Assembly: GCF_001625575.1 (NCBI RefSeq)
Contig: NZ_AUXV01000034.1
Coordinates: forward strand, 124,001 to 188,000
DNA: 64,000 nucleotides
Direction: 5' to 3'
DNA from: Pseudoalteromonas luteoviolacea S2607
GTDB taxonomy: Bacteria > Pseudomonadota > Gammaproteobacteria > Enterobacterales > Alteromonadaceae
Positions within the stretch are counted from its first letter, which is position 1. Every line of letters starts with the position of its first letter. A program made the position numbers and the translations under genes. The notes beneath the pieces were generated by a model. The model saw nothing but the letters and a program-made list of their open reading frames with translations, did not search any database and was not told the origin of the DNA. Positions 35,182 through 45,477 of this stretch are shown here, piece after piece.

Positions 35182-37182
35182 CATTGCGCGAAGGTTGGCA
35201 ACTCTAGCCTGACCTTTTTCCATTCGTTCTGATTGTGAAACAACGGCTTTTTTGCCTTCAAATTCTAAGTCGTCTTGGGGGAGCTCTTGCACAAAGCGAC
35301 TTAGCTCAGGTGTAATTTGTTCACCAAATTGACGGCGACTTTTCGCATAGGTCAAAGTCAGCGTCTGTTGAGCGCGCGTGATCCCGACATAAGCAAGACG
35401 TCGCTCTTCTTCTACATTGTCTTCATCAATACTGGTTTGGTGAGGCAATAATCCCTCTTCCATGCCTACCATAAACACGTGAGGATACTCCAAGCCTTTT
35501 GAAGCATGTAATGTCAGTAGCTGCACAGCGTCACTTTCATCTTCTTCTTCGTTGCGCTCCATCATATCTCTGAGCGTTAACTTGGTGACTACCTCTGCCA
35601 AAGTCATCGGTGGGTTATCCGCATCACCAGTCAACATGTCGCTTATCCAACGATATAGTTCTGAGACATTTTTCATCCGCATTTCCGCAGCTTTGGCACT
35701 GGTAGAAGACTCATAAAGATAGGTTTCGTAGTTGATCTCCCTGATCATATCCTTCACAGCTTCTAATGTGTCACCGCGGGTCGCTCTATCACTCAGCTCT
35801 ACCACCCAACGACCAAAACCAGCCAATGCATTAAACCCTTTACCCGTTAAACGTTGTGTTAAATCAGGGTCAAAACAAGCTTCAAATAAACTAATATGCT
35901 TGTCATTCGCAAGACTGCCCAGCTTTTCCAATGTTACTGGTCCAATTTCGCGTCTCGGCGTATTCACGATACGAATAAATGCATTGTCATCATCTTGGTT
36001 AACCAACAACCGTAAGTAAGCCATGATGTCCTTAATTTCGCTTCGAGCAAAAAACGACATGCCGCCGCTAATTTTATAGGGAATACGGTTCGCCATCAGT
36101 GACTTTTCAAACACACGCGCTTGGTGATTGCCGCGATAGAGAATTGCATAATCTTTATAGCTAGTGCGCTTCATAAACTTATGAGAGATGATCTCTGCAA
36201 CCACGCGCTCTGACTCATGTTCTTCATCCCGAGTTGCAATAACTCTCAACGGGTCACCATAACCCAGTTCACTGAATAACTTCTTATCAAACTCATGAGG
36301 GTTATTGGCAATTAATATATTGGCCGATTTTAGAATTCGACCCGCGCTTCGGTAGTTCTGTTCTAGCTTGATTAACCTAAGTCCCGGAAAGTCCTTACTC
36401 AGAAGCACTAGGTTTTGAGGTTTTGCGCCACGCCAAGAGTAGATAGACTGATCATCGTCACCTACTACAGTAAAGCGCGCTCGCTCTCCGACCAAAAGCT
36501 TTACGAGCTGATATTGACTGGTATTGGTATCTTGATACTCATCTACCAGTAAATATCTAAACTGATTCTGCCAACGTTCTCGCACATCTGCTGAACTTCC
36601 CAGCAATAGCGTCGGGATCATTATCAAGTCGTCAAAGTCTAGTGCATTGTACGCTCGAAGCTGGGTTTGATAACGCGCGTATAGCTGCGCAAAAAGGGCT
36701 TTTTGCGGCTCTCTCGCTTCTCTAATTGCACGTTCTGGCAAAATCAGATCATTCTTCCAATTGCCAATTTGCATTTTTAACAGGTTGAGTAAATCTTTGT
36801 CTCTTTCGAGCTCTTTTTCCGTCAGTTCAGCCAGCAACTGACCAGTGTCTTGATCATCAAACAGCGAAAAACCGGGTTTGTAGCCCAGTGTTTTCACCTC
36901 TTTTTTTATGATGTTTAAACCCAGCGTATGGAATGTAGAGATCCATAACCCCTTCGCATCTTGTTTACCAAGGGTCTGTGAAACACGTTCACGCATTTCT
37001 TTTGCCGCTTTGTTGGTGAAGGTCACGGCCGCAATATTACGTGCTTTGTATTCACAGTGCTGGACCAGATAAGCTATCTTGTTTGTAATTACACGCGTTT
37101 TACCTGAGCCTGCGCCTGCCAATACGAGGCAAGGGCCGCTAATATATTTAACCGCTTCATCTTGCTTGGGATTAAGTTTCAT
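35170..37182 (-). CDS. rep: ATP-dependent DNA helicase Rep
   Basis: 670-residue SF1A helicase: Walker A GAGSGKT, VTFTNKAAKEM, DEYQDTN, and the C-terminal LTLHASKGLEYPHVF. Closest to Rep rather than UvrD (start MKLNPKQDEAVKYISGPCLV). Clears protein roadblocks and aids replication restart. I place the start at 37182 to match E. coli Rep; the reading from 37263 would add 27 unrelated residues. Confidence 0.95.
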   Translation of the reverse strand: MKLNPKQDEAVKYISGPCLVLAGAGSGKTRVITNKIAYLVQHCEYKARNIAAVTFTNKAAKEMRERVSQTLGKQDAKGLWISTFHTLGLNIIKKEVKTLGYKPGFSLFDDQDTGQLLAELTEKELERDKDLLNLLKMQIGNWKNDLILPERAIREAREPQKALFAQLYARYQTQLRAYNALDFDDLIMIPTLLLGSSADVRERWQNQFRYLLVDEYQDTNTSQYQLVKLLVGERARFTVVGDDDQSIYSWRGAKPQNLVLLSKDFPGLRLIKLEQNYRSAGRILKSANILIANNPHEFDKKLFSELGYGDPLRVIATRDEEHESERVVAEIISHKFMKRTSYKDYAILYRGNHQARVFEKSLMANRIPYKISGGMSFFARSEIKDIMAYLRLLVNQDDDNAFIRIVNTPRREIGPVTLEKLGSLANDKHISLFEACFDPDLTQRLTGKGFNALAGFGRWVVELSDRATRGDTLEAVKDMIREINYETYLYESSTSAKAAEMRMKNVSELYRWISDMLTGDADNPPMTLAEVVTKLTLRDMMERNEEEDESDAVQLLTLHASKGLEYPHVFMVGMEEGLLPHQTSIDEDNVEEERRLAYVGITRAQQTLTLTYAKSRRQFGEQITPELSRFVQELPQDDLEFEGKKAVVSQSERMEKGQARVANLRAMLKR

Positions 37183-37375
37183 AAAAAGGTGTGCACTCTG
37201 ACTAACTGAGCCGCTTAGTTTATCGTATAAAGTCCGTAATACCAATTGCGATGAAGAGGCCATTTATTATCGGTGTTACATTGTGAAATTGCGGCCTACA
37301 GTTCATGAAAAGGCGTTTAATGGTTAATGACTTTGCGGTAAGATACAGACTATCAACTAGCTACGAGGCCCACTC

Positions 37376-37642
37376 ATGATAAACCCTGCAAAAATAGAAG
37401 AGATTGCGAAACAAATCTCAAGCAATATGCCGCAAGGCGTACGCAATTTAGCAGAAACGTTCGAAACAAGAACCAAGCAAGCCATTCAAGCAAAGCTGAC
37501 GGAAATGGATTTTGTAAGTCGTGAAGAGTTTGATATCCAGAGTAAAGTGTTGATCAGAACACGTGAAAAAATGACGGAGCTTGAAGCAAAAGTCGCTGAG
37601 TTGGAAGCGAAATTAGCAAAGCAAAGCGATTCTGAAGAGTAA
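37376..37642 (+). CDS. ubiK: Ubiquinone biosynthesis accessory factor UbiK
   Basis: 88 residues, BMFP domain: helical N-terminal half (INPAKIEEIAKQISSNMPQGVRNL) and a C-terminal coiled coil (REKMTELEAKVAELEAKLAK). UbiK works with UbiJ in aerobic ubiquinone synthesis. Single gene with its own terminator. Confidence 0.9.
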   Translation: MINPAKIEEIAKQISSNMPQGVRNLAETFETRTKQAIQAKLTEMDFVSREEFDIQSKVLIRTREKMTELEAKVAELEAKLAKQSDSEE

Positions 37643-37673
37643 CATTTCCTGACGAGGCAAAGCGCATTACAAC

Positions 37674-37706
37674 GAGCAAGCTAAATCTCAGTCCCTCAGC
37701 TTGCTC
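37674..37706 (+). terminator. Hairpin after ubiK
   Basis: GAGCAAGCT/AGCTTGCTC, 9-bp stem with 15-base loop between convergent ubiK and the carbonic anhydrase gene; T-content after it is modest. Confidence 0.6.
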
Positions 37707-37721
37707 AGTGCTTTCTGGTGC

Positions 37722-38402
37722 TTACTTAATGCGTTGTTCACTGCGCGTAAGCAATGACAACATGGCTTGTTCATACTTTGAAGATAACTCGTCTTCAGAA
37801 CCAACAGCTTGAATCAATTCATGTAGTAAGCCATCCGCCAGTCCATAAACCCACCCATGTACTTTCAGCGTTTGCTCTCTATCCCATGCATCTTGGACGA
37901 TTGCAGTTCGACACACATTGCGAACTTGTTCAATGACATTTAACTCACACAATACGTCACTGCGCTGTGATTCCATGACTTCACGTAGAACTGCTTGATG
38001 CTTTTCTTTTATATCAACCACATGCCTTAGCCAGTTGTCGATTAGACCAAACTTGGCACCGTCCAGTGCTGCCTTAACACCACCACACCCGTAATGACCC
38101 ACAACCATAATATGCTTGACCTTGAGTACCTCAACTGCATATTGCATCACAGACAAGCAGTTGTGATCAGTATGAACTACCACGTTTGCAACATTTCGGT
38201 GTACAAATAACTCTCCGGGTAGTAAGTCCACTATCTCATTGGCAGGTACTCGGGAATCGGAGCAGCCAATCCATAAATAATCTGGATTTTGTTGCCTAGA
38301 TAAAGTTTTAAAAAACTCAGGATCACGAGCCTGCGTGCGCTGTGCCCATTGTCGATTATTATTGAACAGGTGTTCTAAGTGACTTTTTTCCTGTTGGCAC
38401 AT
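37722..38402 (-). CDS. can: Beta-class carbonic anhydrase
   Basis: 226 residues with the zinc ligands and dyad in WIGCSDSRVPANEI (Cys, Asp, Arg) and HYGCGGV (His, Cys). Interconverts CO2 and bicarbonate for biosynthesis. Closest to the E. coli Can type. Confidence 0.95.
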   Translation of the reverse strand: MCQQEKSHLEHLFNNNRQWAQRTQARDPEFFKTLSRQQNPDYLWIGCSDSRVPANEIVDLLPGELFVHRNVANVVVHTDHNCLSVMQYAVEVLKVKHIMVVGHYGCGGVKAALDGAKFGLIDNWLRHVVDIKEKHQAVLREVMESQRSDVLCELNVIEQVRNVCRTAIVQDAWDREQTLKVHGWVYGLADGLLHELIQAVGSEDELSSKYEQAMLSLLTRSEQRIK

Positions 38403-38421
38403 TGCTCTCTCCCATTATGTG

Positions 38422-39603
38422 TTAGCGCTTTACAGCTTGGATCAACAAGTTCCTTGGTGTTAGAGATTTTTCACAGAACTGCTTAAGAGTCACATCATAC
38501 CCAGCAGTCTGCAAATATAAAACCCTGTCTAATACTAACCACATTTCGATTGCACGTCTAAATGCATGGCGCACAAGCTCTATACGTTCTGTGATTTGTT
38601 GTCTTTGTCCCGCTGAATCTAGATATGTCGCATAGTCGATTTGCTTTGGTAAGTTAATCCCTTTTTGCTGTGCTGCCCATTGGCAAAACTCATCAAACTC
38701 TCCAGAAAATATCGCCTTGTTGACTGAAGGCACACTGACATATTCATCACTGCCGGTAACATCACGACGCAGAGCATCAAATGCTAAACGCCAAAGTACT
38801 TCTTTCTTACGCACCTTTGCAACACGTGAAGGGGCTGTAACGGTCTCTTGCAATGCTAATTTCATATCGTTGTGCGTGAGGGTTATTAAGCTTTGCTTCG
38901 CTACATCACTCATCGGCTCATACTGTGTAGGCGTGAACAGGTGATAACAGCAAGGAGACAAACTAATTTTTTCACACCCAGCTTTTGACGCTTCACTCAT
39001 GAAATTTTGATGTAACTTACCGCATGCATGCAGTGCAACAGCATGTTGCTTTGGCTTAAAATAGTGGGCAACAGGATCTTGTAGTACATCCGCGCAGTGA
39101 AAGGTCATAGCTAAATCTTGTTGCTGGGCATTCTTTGCCCCCTGCGCGCATAAATGCGCTTGCAGCTCGACGCTATCGACATGCGGCACACCCGTGAATG
39201 CCATAAGACGTCCTAAATGCCCCTTACCGGCACACCACTCCAATACTGGTAGATGATGTTCGTCTAGCGCGCCAACAAAATCTTGCAGTTGGTTTACCTT
39301 TCGACCCTTAATGCCATTACTTAACCAAAAAGGTAATACAGGCCTTTGAGGTTGTAGCTCATCCACTTCGACCAACTTCGCAATTTCGCTCAGTTGTGGG
39401 ATATAGTTTGCAAGTGTTCGCTGAAGTGCACTTTGATCCATATCTAACGCACTTAAATTTAAGTCACTCAACTGGGATAAGTAGTCGTCTAATTCTGGCC
39501 ACGGCGTACTGAGATGATCAAAGGCCAATAACTGCCAGTATTGGCGGGTTTCATAAAGTAATTGGTCTAGGACCTGAAAGTGAGAAACAAAATTAGAAGT
39601 CAT
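38422..39603 (-). CDS. SAM-dependent methyltransferase, GSTCD-like
   Basis: 393 residues. The SAM motif is VLEWCAGKGHLGRLMA near residue 140, then HADVLQDP and the HACGKLHQNF/LSPCCYHLF segments typical of a family related to GSTCD-like methyltransferases. Substrate unknown. It lies between the carbonic anhydrase and NMT1-like genes on the same strand. Confidence 0.78.
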   Translation of the reverse strand: MTSNFVSHFQVLDQLLYETRQYWQLLAFDHLSTPWPELDDYLSQLSDLNLSALDMDQSALQRTLANYIPQLSEIAKLVEVDELQPQRPVLPFWLSNGIKGRKVNQLQDFVGALDEHHLPVLEWCAGKGHLGRLMAFTGVPHVDSVELQAHLCAQGAKNAQQQDLAMTFHCADVLQDPVAHYFKPKQHAVALHACGKLHQNFMSEASKAGCEKISLSPCCYHLFTPTQYEPMSDVAKQSLITLTHNDMKLALQETVTAPSRVAKVRKKEVLWRLAFDALRRDVTGSDEYVSVPSVNKAIFSGEFDEFCQWAAQQKGINLPKQIDYATYLDSAGQRQQITERIELVRHAFRRAIEMWLVLDRVLYLQTAGYDVTLKQFCEKSLTPRNLLIQAVKR

Positions 39604-39698
39604 AAGTCAGAAGCGTTACTACATTTAGACACACATTGTAATTCATTCATTTGTTATTGGAAAACTTCACCCAGACCTTTACCGCTATTGTCTCGACT

Positions 39699-40751
39699 CT
39701 AGTTGATCATAAAGCGCTTTTTCTTGAACAAGACGAGGTGAATATACATTGGAATGCACAACAGGCTGAGGGCAACGGCCAAAGAAAGCATCCAAGACCA
39801 ACTCAACTCTCCTTCACTGTCATCAGAGTATAGAAAGACGTTTTTATGCTCATGAAAACCCGCCACATCTAGGTGATATAGTTGAGCGATCCACTGCCAT
39901 CGCGCCACAGACATATTGCCAAGCGGAATACCTGGAGCCTTAATAAAGGGCAGTAATTTGTCAGCTTCATTAGCCAACTCTTCAAAGCTTTTTTCTGTTG
40001 CAAAATATTTGGTTACTTGCAACGCTTCATCTAGATTGGCCAGTGCATAGCGCCAACCCCTTAAACTGGCGCTGCGGAACTTTGCCACCATTTCTGGCCG
40101 ATATTTATAGACATCTTCTGATGTAAATAAAATGTCTGCATAAACATTGATGCCGTAATGCTTTGGGCAGATCTGCCGGGTTGCCACCCCTTGTTGAGAC
40201 ATTTTGTAAGGCTCGTTAGAAACATAGACCTGCAAAGCATCAAATTTGCCTGCCTTAAAATCAGTTAAAGGCTCAAGCCCCGAGTAAATTGGTAGTTTTT
40301 CAATATCAATACCTGCTCGCTCTAGCATTAACACTAACTCGGCCCCCTCACTACGTCCAAGGTGGCTAATTCGTTTGTTTTGAAAGTCTTTTGGCAGATA
40401 AATATCACTGTCAGCATTTACCATCCAGCAATAGGGAGATGATTGAAATATGGCCGCCAAAGCCACTAAAGGCTTACCCTGTAGTCGTTGTTCTAAAATA
40501 CCGGAATGGGTAACACCAAATTGTGCTTGCCCCGAAAGCACCTTAAACTGTTCATCTGGATTATGTTTTTGTGCTGGTACAATGTTCACATCTAGCCCAG
40601 CTTCTCGATAAAAGCCTTTTTGTTTCGCAAGGTAATACCCCGCAAACTGAAATTGGTGTACCCACTTTAATTGTAAAGTAACAGGTTCGAGTGCATAGGC
40701 ATTCGCACTTAGAAAAATGAACACAACAAATGGAAGGAAACGGTGTTTCAT
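39699..40751 (-). CDS. NMT1/THI5-like substrate-binding protein with C-terminal membrane anchor
   Basis: 350 residues: signal peptide (to about 20), then an NMT1/THI5 binding fold (LQLKWVHQFQFAGYYLAKQKGFYREAGLDV, then PDEQFKVLSGQAQFGVTHSGI). A membrane segment follows near the end (WSWMLSLAVALSLLCIPMYIHLVLF) with a short basic tail. No ABC permease or ATPase gene is adjacent. Related folds occur as sensory domains of larger kinases and cyclases; here the cytoplasmic part is absent. The ligand is unknown; the thiamine-precursor link of the family name is not supported by context. Confidence 0.75.
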   Translation of the reverse strand: MKHRFLPFVVFIFLSANAYALEPVTLQLKWVHQFQFAGYYLAKQKGFYREAGLDVNIVPAQKHNPDEQFKVLSGQAQFGVTHSGILEQRLQGKPLVALAAIFQSSPYCWMVNADSDIYLPKDFQNKRISHLGRSEGAELVLMLERAGIDIEKLPIYSGLEPLTDFKAGKFDALQVYVSNEPYKMSQQGVATRQICPKHYGINVYADILFTSEDVYKYRPEMVAKFRSASLRGWRYALANLDEALQVTKYFATEKSFEELANEADKLLPFIKAPGIPLGNMSVARWQWIAQLYHLDVAGFHEHKNVFLYSDDSEGELSWSWMLSLAVALSLLCIPMYIHLVLFKKKRFMIN

Positions 40752-40812
40752 AGGCAGTCCCTTGAATACATAACCACACTATAGAAGTCGAAACACCGAT
40801 TGAAAAGTAGGC

Positions 40813-42354
40813 TTACCCTACTTTACGGGTATATTCCTCATTAGACTGTAAATACTGAGAGAAACAGGGGTTGTTTGTCTCATCTTGATAGTAATACCCC
40901 AATCGTTCGAGGTGCTCTTCAAATTTAGCATATTCTTGTGGCCCAAGTTCAAACCCCGCCAAAACCTGACCCTTTGCCGCACCATGATTACGGTAATGGA
41001 ACAAAGTAATATTCCACTCGCAACCTAAGGTTTCAAGAAACTTTAATAAGGCACCTGGGTACTCTGGAAACTCAAAACGCAGCAACCGTTCTTCTATCGC
41101 AACAGGGGGCTTACCGCCAACCATATAGCGTATGTGAAGCTTAGCGAGTTCATTGTCGGACAAATCGGTGAACATATACCCATTTTCAGAGAGGGTATTT
41201 TGTAATTCACACAATTCAGCTTCTCCATCGCGCAACCCGACCCCAACAAATATTTGAGCTTCCCTACCACCTGCATAGCGATAGTTAAATTCCGTAATGG
41301 AGCGACCGCCTAAAGTTTGGCAAAACTGTTTAAAACTGCCTTTTTGCTCATCGATCGTCACTCCAAATAGTGCTTCGCTTTTGGCACCTAGCGCCGTTCG
41401 TTCGGCAATATAGCGTAATCTATCAAAGTTTAGATTTGCACCAGACAAAACCGCTGCCAAAGACAAACCTTGTGCAGTATGAGTCTCGCACCATCGCTTC
41501 AGGCCAGCCAAGGCAACCGCACCAGATGGTTCAGCTATTGCGCGAGTCTCTACAAAGATATCTTGCACGGCTGCGCAGATCTCATCGGTCGAGACCACCA
41601 CTACCTCGTCACAGTATGTCTGAGCCAAACGAAAGGTCTCTTCACCAATTTTTTTAACTGCAATACCATCTGCAAAACTACCCACTTGCTCAAGCGCTAC
41701 AGGTTTCCCTTTCTCCATCGCAGCATGTAAGCAGGCACTTTCTGTCGCTTCTACCCCTATGACTCGAATATCTGGGCGCAATGATTTGATGTAAACAGCC
41801 ATTCCAGCCAACAACCCCCCACCCCCAACAGGAATGAATACAGCATCAAGCTTATCAAGCTGTTGCATCATTTCTCGCGCTACAGTCCCTTGCCCCACAA
41901 TCACATCTTTGTCATCAAAGGGCGGTACAAACACGCCATTTTCGCGCTCACACAGTTCTTTTGCATGACTATTTGCAGCATCAAAGTGATGGCCGTGCAA
42001 AACCACATGTCCACCCAGATTACGTACTGCATTTACTTTAATTTCGGGCGTAGTCACCGGCATCACTATCGTGGCTTTGTGGCCAAGGTGTGCGGCACTC
42101 AGCGCAACACCTTGTGCATGGTTGCCAGCTGAAGCTGTCACAACATGCGAATGCTTTGGCAATTTACTCAGCTTGTTAAATGCGCCACGCAATTTGAACG
42201 AGTATACAGGTTGCTGATCTTCTCGCTTAAGCCAAATTTGGTTTGCTAATCTTTTAGACAGTCCAGTTAAACTACTTACTTCCGTATGTCTTACCAAAGG
42301 TGCCATATTCGCTTGGATTATGGCTCTAAAATAGTCTAGCTCCTGTGCCACCAT
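40813..42354 (-). CDS. ilvA: Threonine ammonia-lyase, biosynthetic
   Basis: 513 residues: PLP-fold catalytic part with the Lys in SFKLRGAFNKL and GGGGLLAG, then two ACT-like regulatory domains (from about 330) that give isoleucine feedback. First step of isoleucine synthesis. Last gene of ilvGMEDA, two bases after ilvD. Confidence 0.96.
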   Translation of the reverse strand: MVAQELDYFRAIIQANMAPLVRHTEVSSLTGLSKRLANQIWLKREDQQPVYSFKLRGAFNKLSKLPKHSHVVTASAGNHAQGVALSAAHLGHKATIVMPVTTPEIKVNAVRNLGGHVVLHGHHFDAANSHAKELCERENGVFVPPFDDKDVIVGQGTVAREMMQQLDKLDAVFIPVGGGGLLAGMAVYIKSLRPDIRVIGVEATESACLHAAMEKGKPVALEQVGSFADGIAVKKIGEETFRLAQTYCDEVVVVSTDEICAAVQDIFVETRAIAEPSGAVALAGLKRWCETHTAQGLSLAAVLSGANLNFDRLRYIAERTALGAKSEALFGVTIDEQKGSFKQFCQTLGGRSITEFNYRYAGGREAQIFVGVGLRDGEAELCELQNTLSENGYMFTDLSDNELAKLHIRYMVGGKPPVAIEERLLRFEFPEYPGALLKFLETLGCEWNITLFHYRNHGAAKGQVLAGFELGPQEYAKFEEHLERLGYYYQDETNNPCFSQYLQSNEEYTRKVG

Positions 42355-42356
42355 AG

Positions 42357-44213
42357 CTAACTGAGCTCCTCTAATTTTGCGAGATCGCGAACAGCGCCTT
42401 TGTCTGCGCTCGTTGCAAGAAGTGCATAGGCTTTTAAAGCAGAAGAAACAACACGCTCCCGATCGAGTGGTTTAAACGCGTCTTTGCCTCTTGCCAATTG
42501 TTTTTCTTTACGCAGATTTAATTCAGTTTCATCCAGCAGTACATCAATTGAACGCGCGTGGATATCTATCGCAACCAAATCACCATTTTCAATCAATGCT
42601 AACGTGCCGCCACTTGCCGCTTCTGGAGAAGCGTGGCCGATTGACAAACCTGACGTACCACCCGAAAAACGCCCATCGGTCAGCAGTGCACAGTCTTTAT
42701 CTAGCCCCATTGATTTTAAGTAACTGGTCGGATAGAGCATCTCTTGCATACCAGGTCCGCCTTTCGGCCCCTCATAGCGGATGATAACAACATCACCTTT
42801 TTTGACTTCGCCGCCTAAGATACCTTCCACGGCATCATCCTGTGATTCATATACCACCGCAGGGCCAGTGAATTGTAACATTTCATCTACCACGCCAGCA
42901 CTCTTTACAATACAACCATCAGGAGCTAGGTTGCCTGTCAGAACTGCCAACCCACCATCTTGACGAAAAGCGTGCTCAACACTGCGAATACATCCACCTT
43001 CACGATCCAAATCTAGTTCATCCCAGCGGCACTCTTGGCTCATCGCTTGGGTTGTGCGAATACCCGCAGGACCTGCTCGATAAAAAGTTTGTGCGCGCTG
43101 ATTATTGCTATCAGACGCGTCCCATCGGCTGATCACCTCTCCCAATGTGCCACCGGCAACATGACCGACACTCAAATCAAGTTTATCGGCCTTAGCCAAT
43201 TCATTAAGAATTGCCATGATACCGCCTGCACGGTGAACGTCCTCTATGTGGTATTGTTGGGTAGCAGGCGCCACCTTACACAAGAAAGGCGTTTGACGAG
43301 ACAATTGGTCGATGTCGTCCATATCAAAATCAACCCCTGCCTCTTGAGCCGCAGCGAGTATATGCAATACGGTGTTAGATGACCCACCCATCGCAATGTC
43401 GAGCGTCATAGCATTGGTAAACGCTGCTTTATTGGCAATATTGCGTGGCAACACAGCATCATTGTCTTTACGATAATATTCATCGCACAACGCCATGATA
43501 CGCTTAGCTGCACCATCATATAACTGACGACGGTCTTTGTGCGTCGCCAAAGTTGTACCATTTCCAGGCAACGCCAACCCTAATGATTCTAATAAGCAAT
43601 TCATTGAATTCGCTGTGAACATGCCCGAGCAAGAACCACATGTCGGGCATGCCGAACGCTCTACTTGGTCTGAGTCTTCATCACTTACTGTAGGATCGGC
43701 ACCTTTAACCATGGCATCAACCAAGTCTAATTTCAGTTCTATGTCGGCAAGGCGTGTTTTACCCGCTTCCATAGGGCCACCCGAAACGAAAATAGCCGGA
43801 ATATTAAGTCGCAGCGCAGCTAAAAGCATCCCTGGGGTGATTTTGTCACAGTTTGAAATACACACCATCGCATCAGCGCAATGGGCATTGACCATGTATT
43901 CTGTCGAGTCAGCAATCAGGTCTCGAGAAGGCAACGAGTACAACATGCCTCCGTGGCCCATTGCAATCCCATCATCGATGGCTATGGTATTAAACTCTCT
44001 TGGTACACCGCCGGCTTCACTAATTGCTTCAGCCATCAGTTCGCTTAACTGGTTAAGGTGAACATGGCCTGGTACAAACTGTGTGTATGAATTCACGACT
44101 GCAATAATCGGCTTATGAAAGTCCTCGTCTGTCATTCCCGTTGCACGCCATAACGCACGTGCCCCTGCACGTTGACGACCTTCTGTTGTAGTTTTACTGC
44201 GTAACTTAGCCAT
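42357..44213 (-). CDS. ilvD: Dihydroxy-acid dehydratase
   Basis: 618 residues with iron-sulfur ligands in SNCDKITPGM and CPTCGSCSGMFTANSMN and the active Ser in GRFSGGTSGLSIGH. Makes branched 2-oxo acids from dihydroxy acids. Between ilvE and ilvA. Confidence 0.97.
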   Translation of the reverse strand: MAKLRSKTTTEGRQRAGARALWRATGMTDEDFHKPIIAVVNSYTQFVPGHVHLNQLSELMAEAISEAGGVPREFNTIAIDDGIAMGHGGMLYSLPSRDLIADSTEYMVNAHCADAMVCISNCDKITPGMLLAALRLNIPAIFVSGGPMEAGKTRLADIELKLDLVDAMVKGADPTVSDEDSDQVERSACPTCGSCSGMFTANSMNCLLESLGLALPGNGTTLATHKDRRQLYDGAAKRIMALCDEYYRKDNDAVLPRNIANKAAFTNAMTLDIAMGGSSNTVLHILAAAQEAGVDFDMDDIDQLSRQTPFLCKVAPATQQYHIEDVHRAGGIMAILNELAKADKLDLSVGHVAGGTLGEVISRWDASDSNNQRAQTFYRAGPAGIRTTQAMSQECRWDELDLDREGGCIRSVEHAFRQDGGLAVLTGNLAPDGCIVKSAGVVDEMLQFTGPAVVYESQDDAVEGILGGEVKKGDVVIIRYEGPKGGPGMQEMLYPTSYLKSMGLDKDCALLTDGRFSGGTSGLSIGHASPEAASGGTLALIENGDLVAIDIHARSIDVLLDETELNLRKEKQLARGKDAFKPLDRERVVSSALKAYALLATSADKGAVRDLAKLEELS

Positions 44214-44289
44214 GTTGACCCCTTAACCTGTTTTTAGCCGCTAACCGGCATTACCTCATTCCCAAAAATATCGATACCGTGTGTGCTGA

Positions 44290-45213
44290 TTATTCGTTGA
44301 CGAAAGCTAACCAGCCATTAGGATCATCAGCTTGACCCTTTACTAAATCAAAATAGGCTTGCTGAAGTTCTGTTGTAATTGGTCCTCGCTTGCCTTCGCC
44401 AACCTGGATTTGATCAACACTGCGAACGGGCACAACTTCAGCGGCTGTACCTACCATAAAGAATTCATCAGCCAGGTACAGTGCTTCTCTCGCGATTGGC
44501 TCTTCACGCACTTCATAGCCACGCTCTTTGGCTAGATGAATAATTGTGTCGCGCGTTAAGCCTGGTAAAATGCACGCTGTTGTCGGTGGCGTGTATAGCA
44601 CACCTTTTCTAACAACAAACAAGTTCTCTCCAGCCCCTTCACTGAGGTAACCATTGACGTCAAGTGCAATCCCTTCAACATAGCCGTTGCGTTTTGCTTC
44701 ACCAGAAATTAGTTGAGAAGATAAGTAATTTCCACCAGCTTTCGCAGCCGTTGGCATAGTATTCGGCGCTAATCGACTCCAAGAAGAGACACATACGTCA
44801 ACGCCTTGTGCTAGGCTTTCATCCCCTAAATATGCCCCCCATTCCATCGCAGCTACAGTGACATCAGCCAGATGTGATTTCGGATTGAGACCAAGCCCAA
44901 CATGACCTAAAAATGCAAACGGACGTAAATAAGCGTTTGTGAAACCATTTTCTTTTACCGCCTGCTTACACGCCGCCATGATCTCTTCTTTAGAGTAAGG
45001 AATTTCCATACGGTAAATTTTGGCTGAATCGAATAGTCGCTGAATATGGTCATCCAATCTAAATATAGCTGGTCCATTTGGCGTATCGTAAGCACGGATC
45101 CCTTCAAAGACTGAGCTACCATAATGTAAAGCATGACTTAATACGTGTGTCGTAGCCTGTTGGTAAGGGATCATTTCACCGTTGTGCCAAATAAATTCTG
45201 AAGTTTGTGTCAT
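44290..45213 (-). CDS. ilvE: Branched-chain amino acid aminotransferase
   Basis: 307-residue fold-type IV PLP enzyme: HYGSSVFEGIRAY at the N-terminus, PLP Lys in AAKAGGNYLSS, GAGENLF and CILPGLTRDTI. Final transamination for Ile, Val and Leu. Confidence 0.97.
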   Translation of the reverse strand: MTQTSEFIWHNGEMIPYQQATTHVLSHALHYGSSVFEGIRAYDTPNGPAIFRLDDHIQRLFDSAKIYRMEIPYSKEEIMAACKQAVKENGFTNAYLRPFAFLGHVGLGLNPKSHLADVTVAAMEWGAYLGDESLAQGVDVCVSSWSRLAPNTMPTAAKAGGNYLSSQLISGEAKRNGYVEGIALDVNGYLSEGAGENLFVVRKGVLYTPPTTACILPGLTRDTIIHLAKERGYEVREEPIAREALYLADEFFMVGTAAEVVPVRSVDQIQVGEGKRGPITTELQQAYFDLVKGQADDPNGWLAFVNE

Positions 45214-45234
45214 TATTTTAAAACCTTAATATTG

Positions 45235-45477
45235 TTATATTGCCTGCTGCTGTAATGTGTGCAAATCAACCGATTGCACATCCACTAGCTTATTTAATTG
45301 TGATGTTAATAGATAGATCGGCTTGTCACTGTCCACTGTCATTTTGACGTGAAACAATTCATCTTGCCCTTCCAGTTGCAAATGCATAAGACGAAACCCT
45401 CTATGACGTGCCACACGTAGAAAACGCTCTACAGCGACGCTCTGATTTTTTACAGCCACAGTTAATTGATGTTTCAT
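45235..45477 (-). CDS. ilvM: Acetolactate synthase small (ACT) subunit
   Basis: 80 residues of the IlvM size, with an ACT-like beta-alpha pattern (HQLTVAVKNQSVAVERFLRVARHRGF). Regulatory subunit of acetolactate synthase II. It overlaps the ilvG end by four bases. Confidence 0.9.
   Translation of the reverse strand: MKHQLTVAVKNQSVAVERFLRVARHRGFRLMHLQLEGQDELFHVKMTVDSDKPIYLLTSQLNKLVDVQSVDLHTLQQQAI

Noticed and set aside
42484..44061. Several plus-strand ORFs of 60-174 codons opposite ilvD
   Set aside because: They mirror the codon pattern of the minus-strand gene and have no recognisable domains or ribosome sites.
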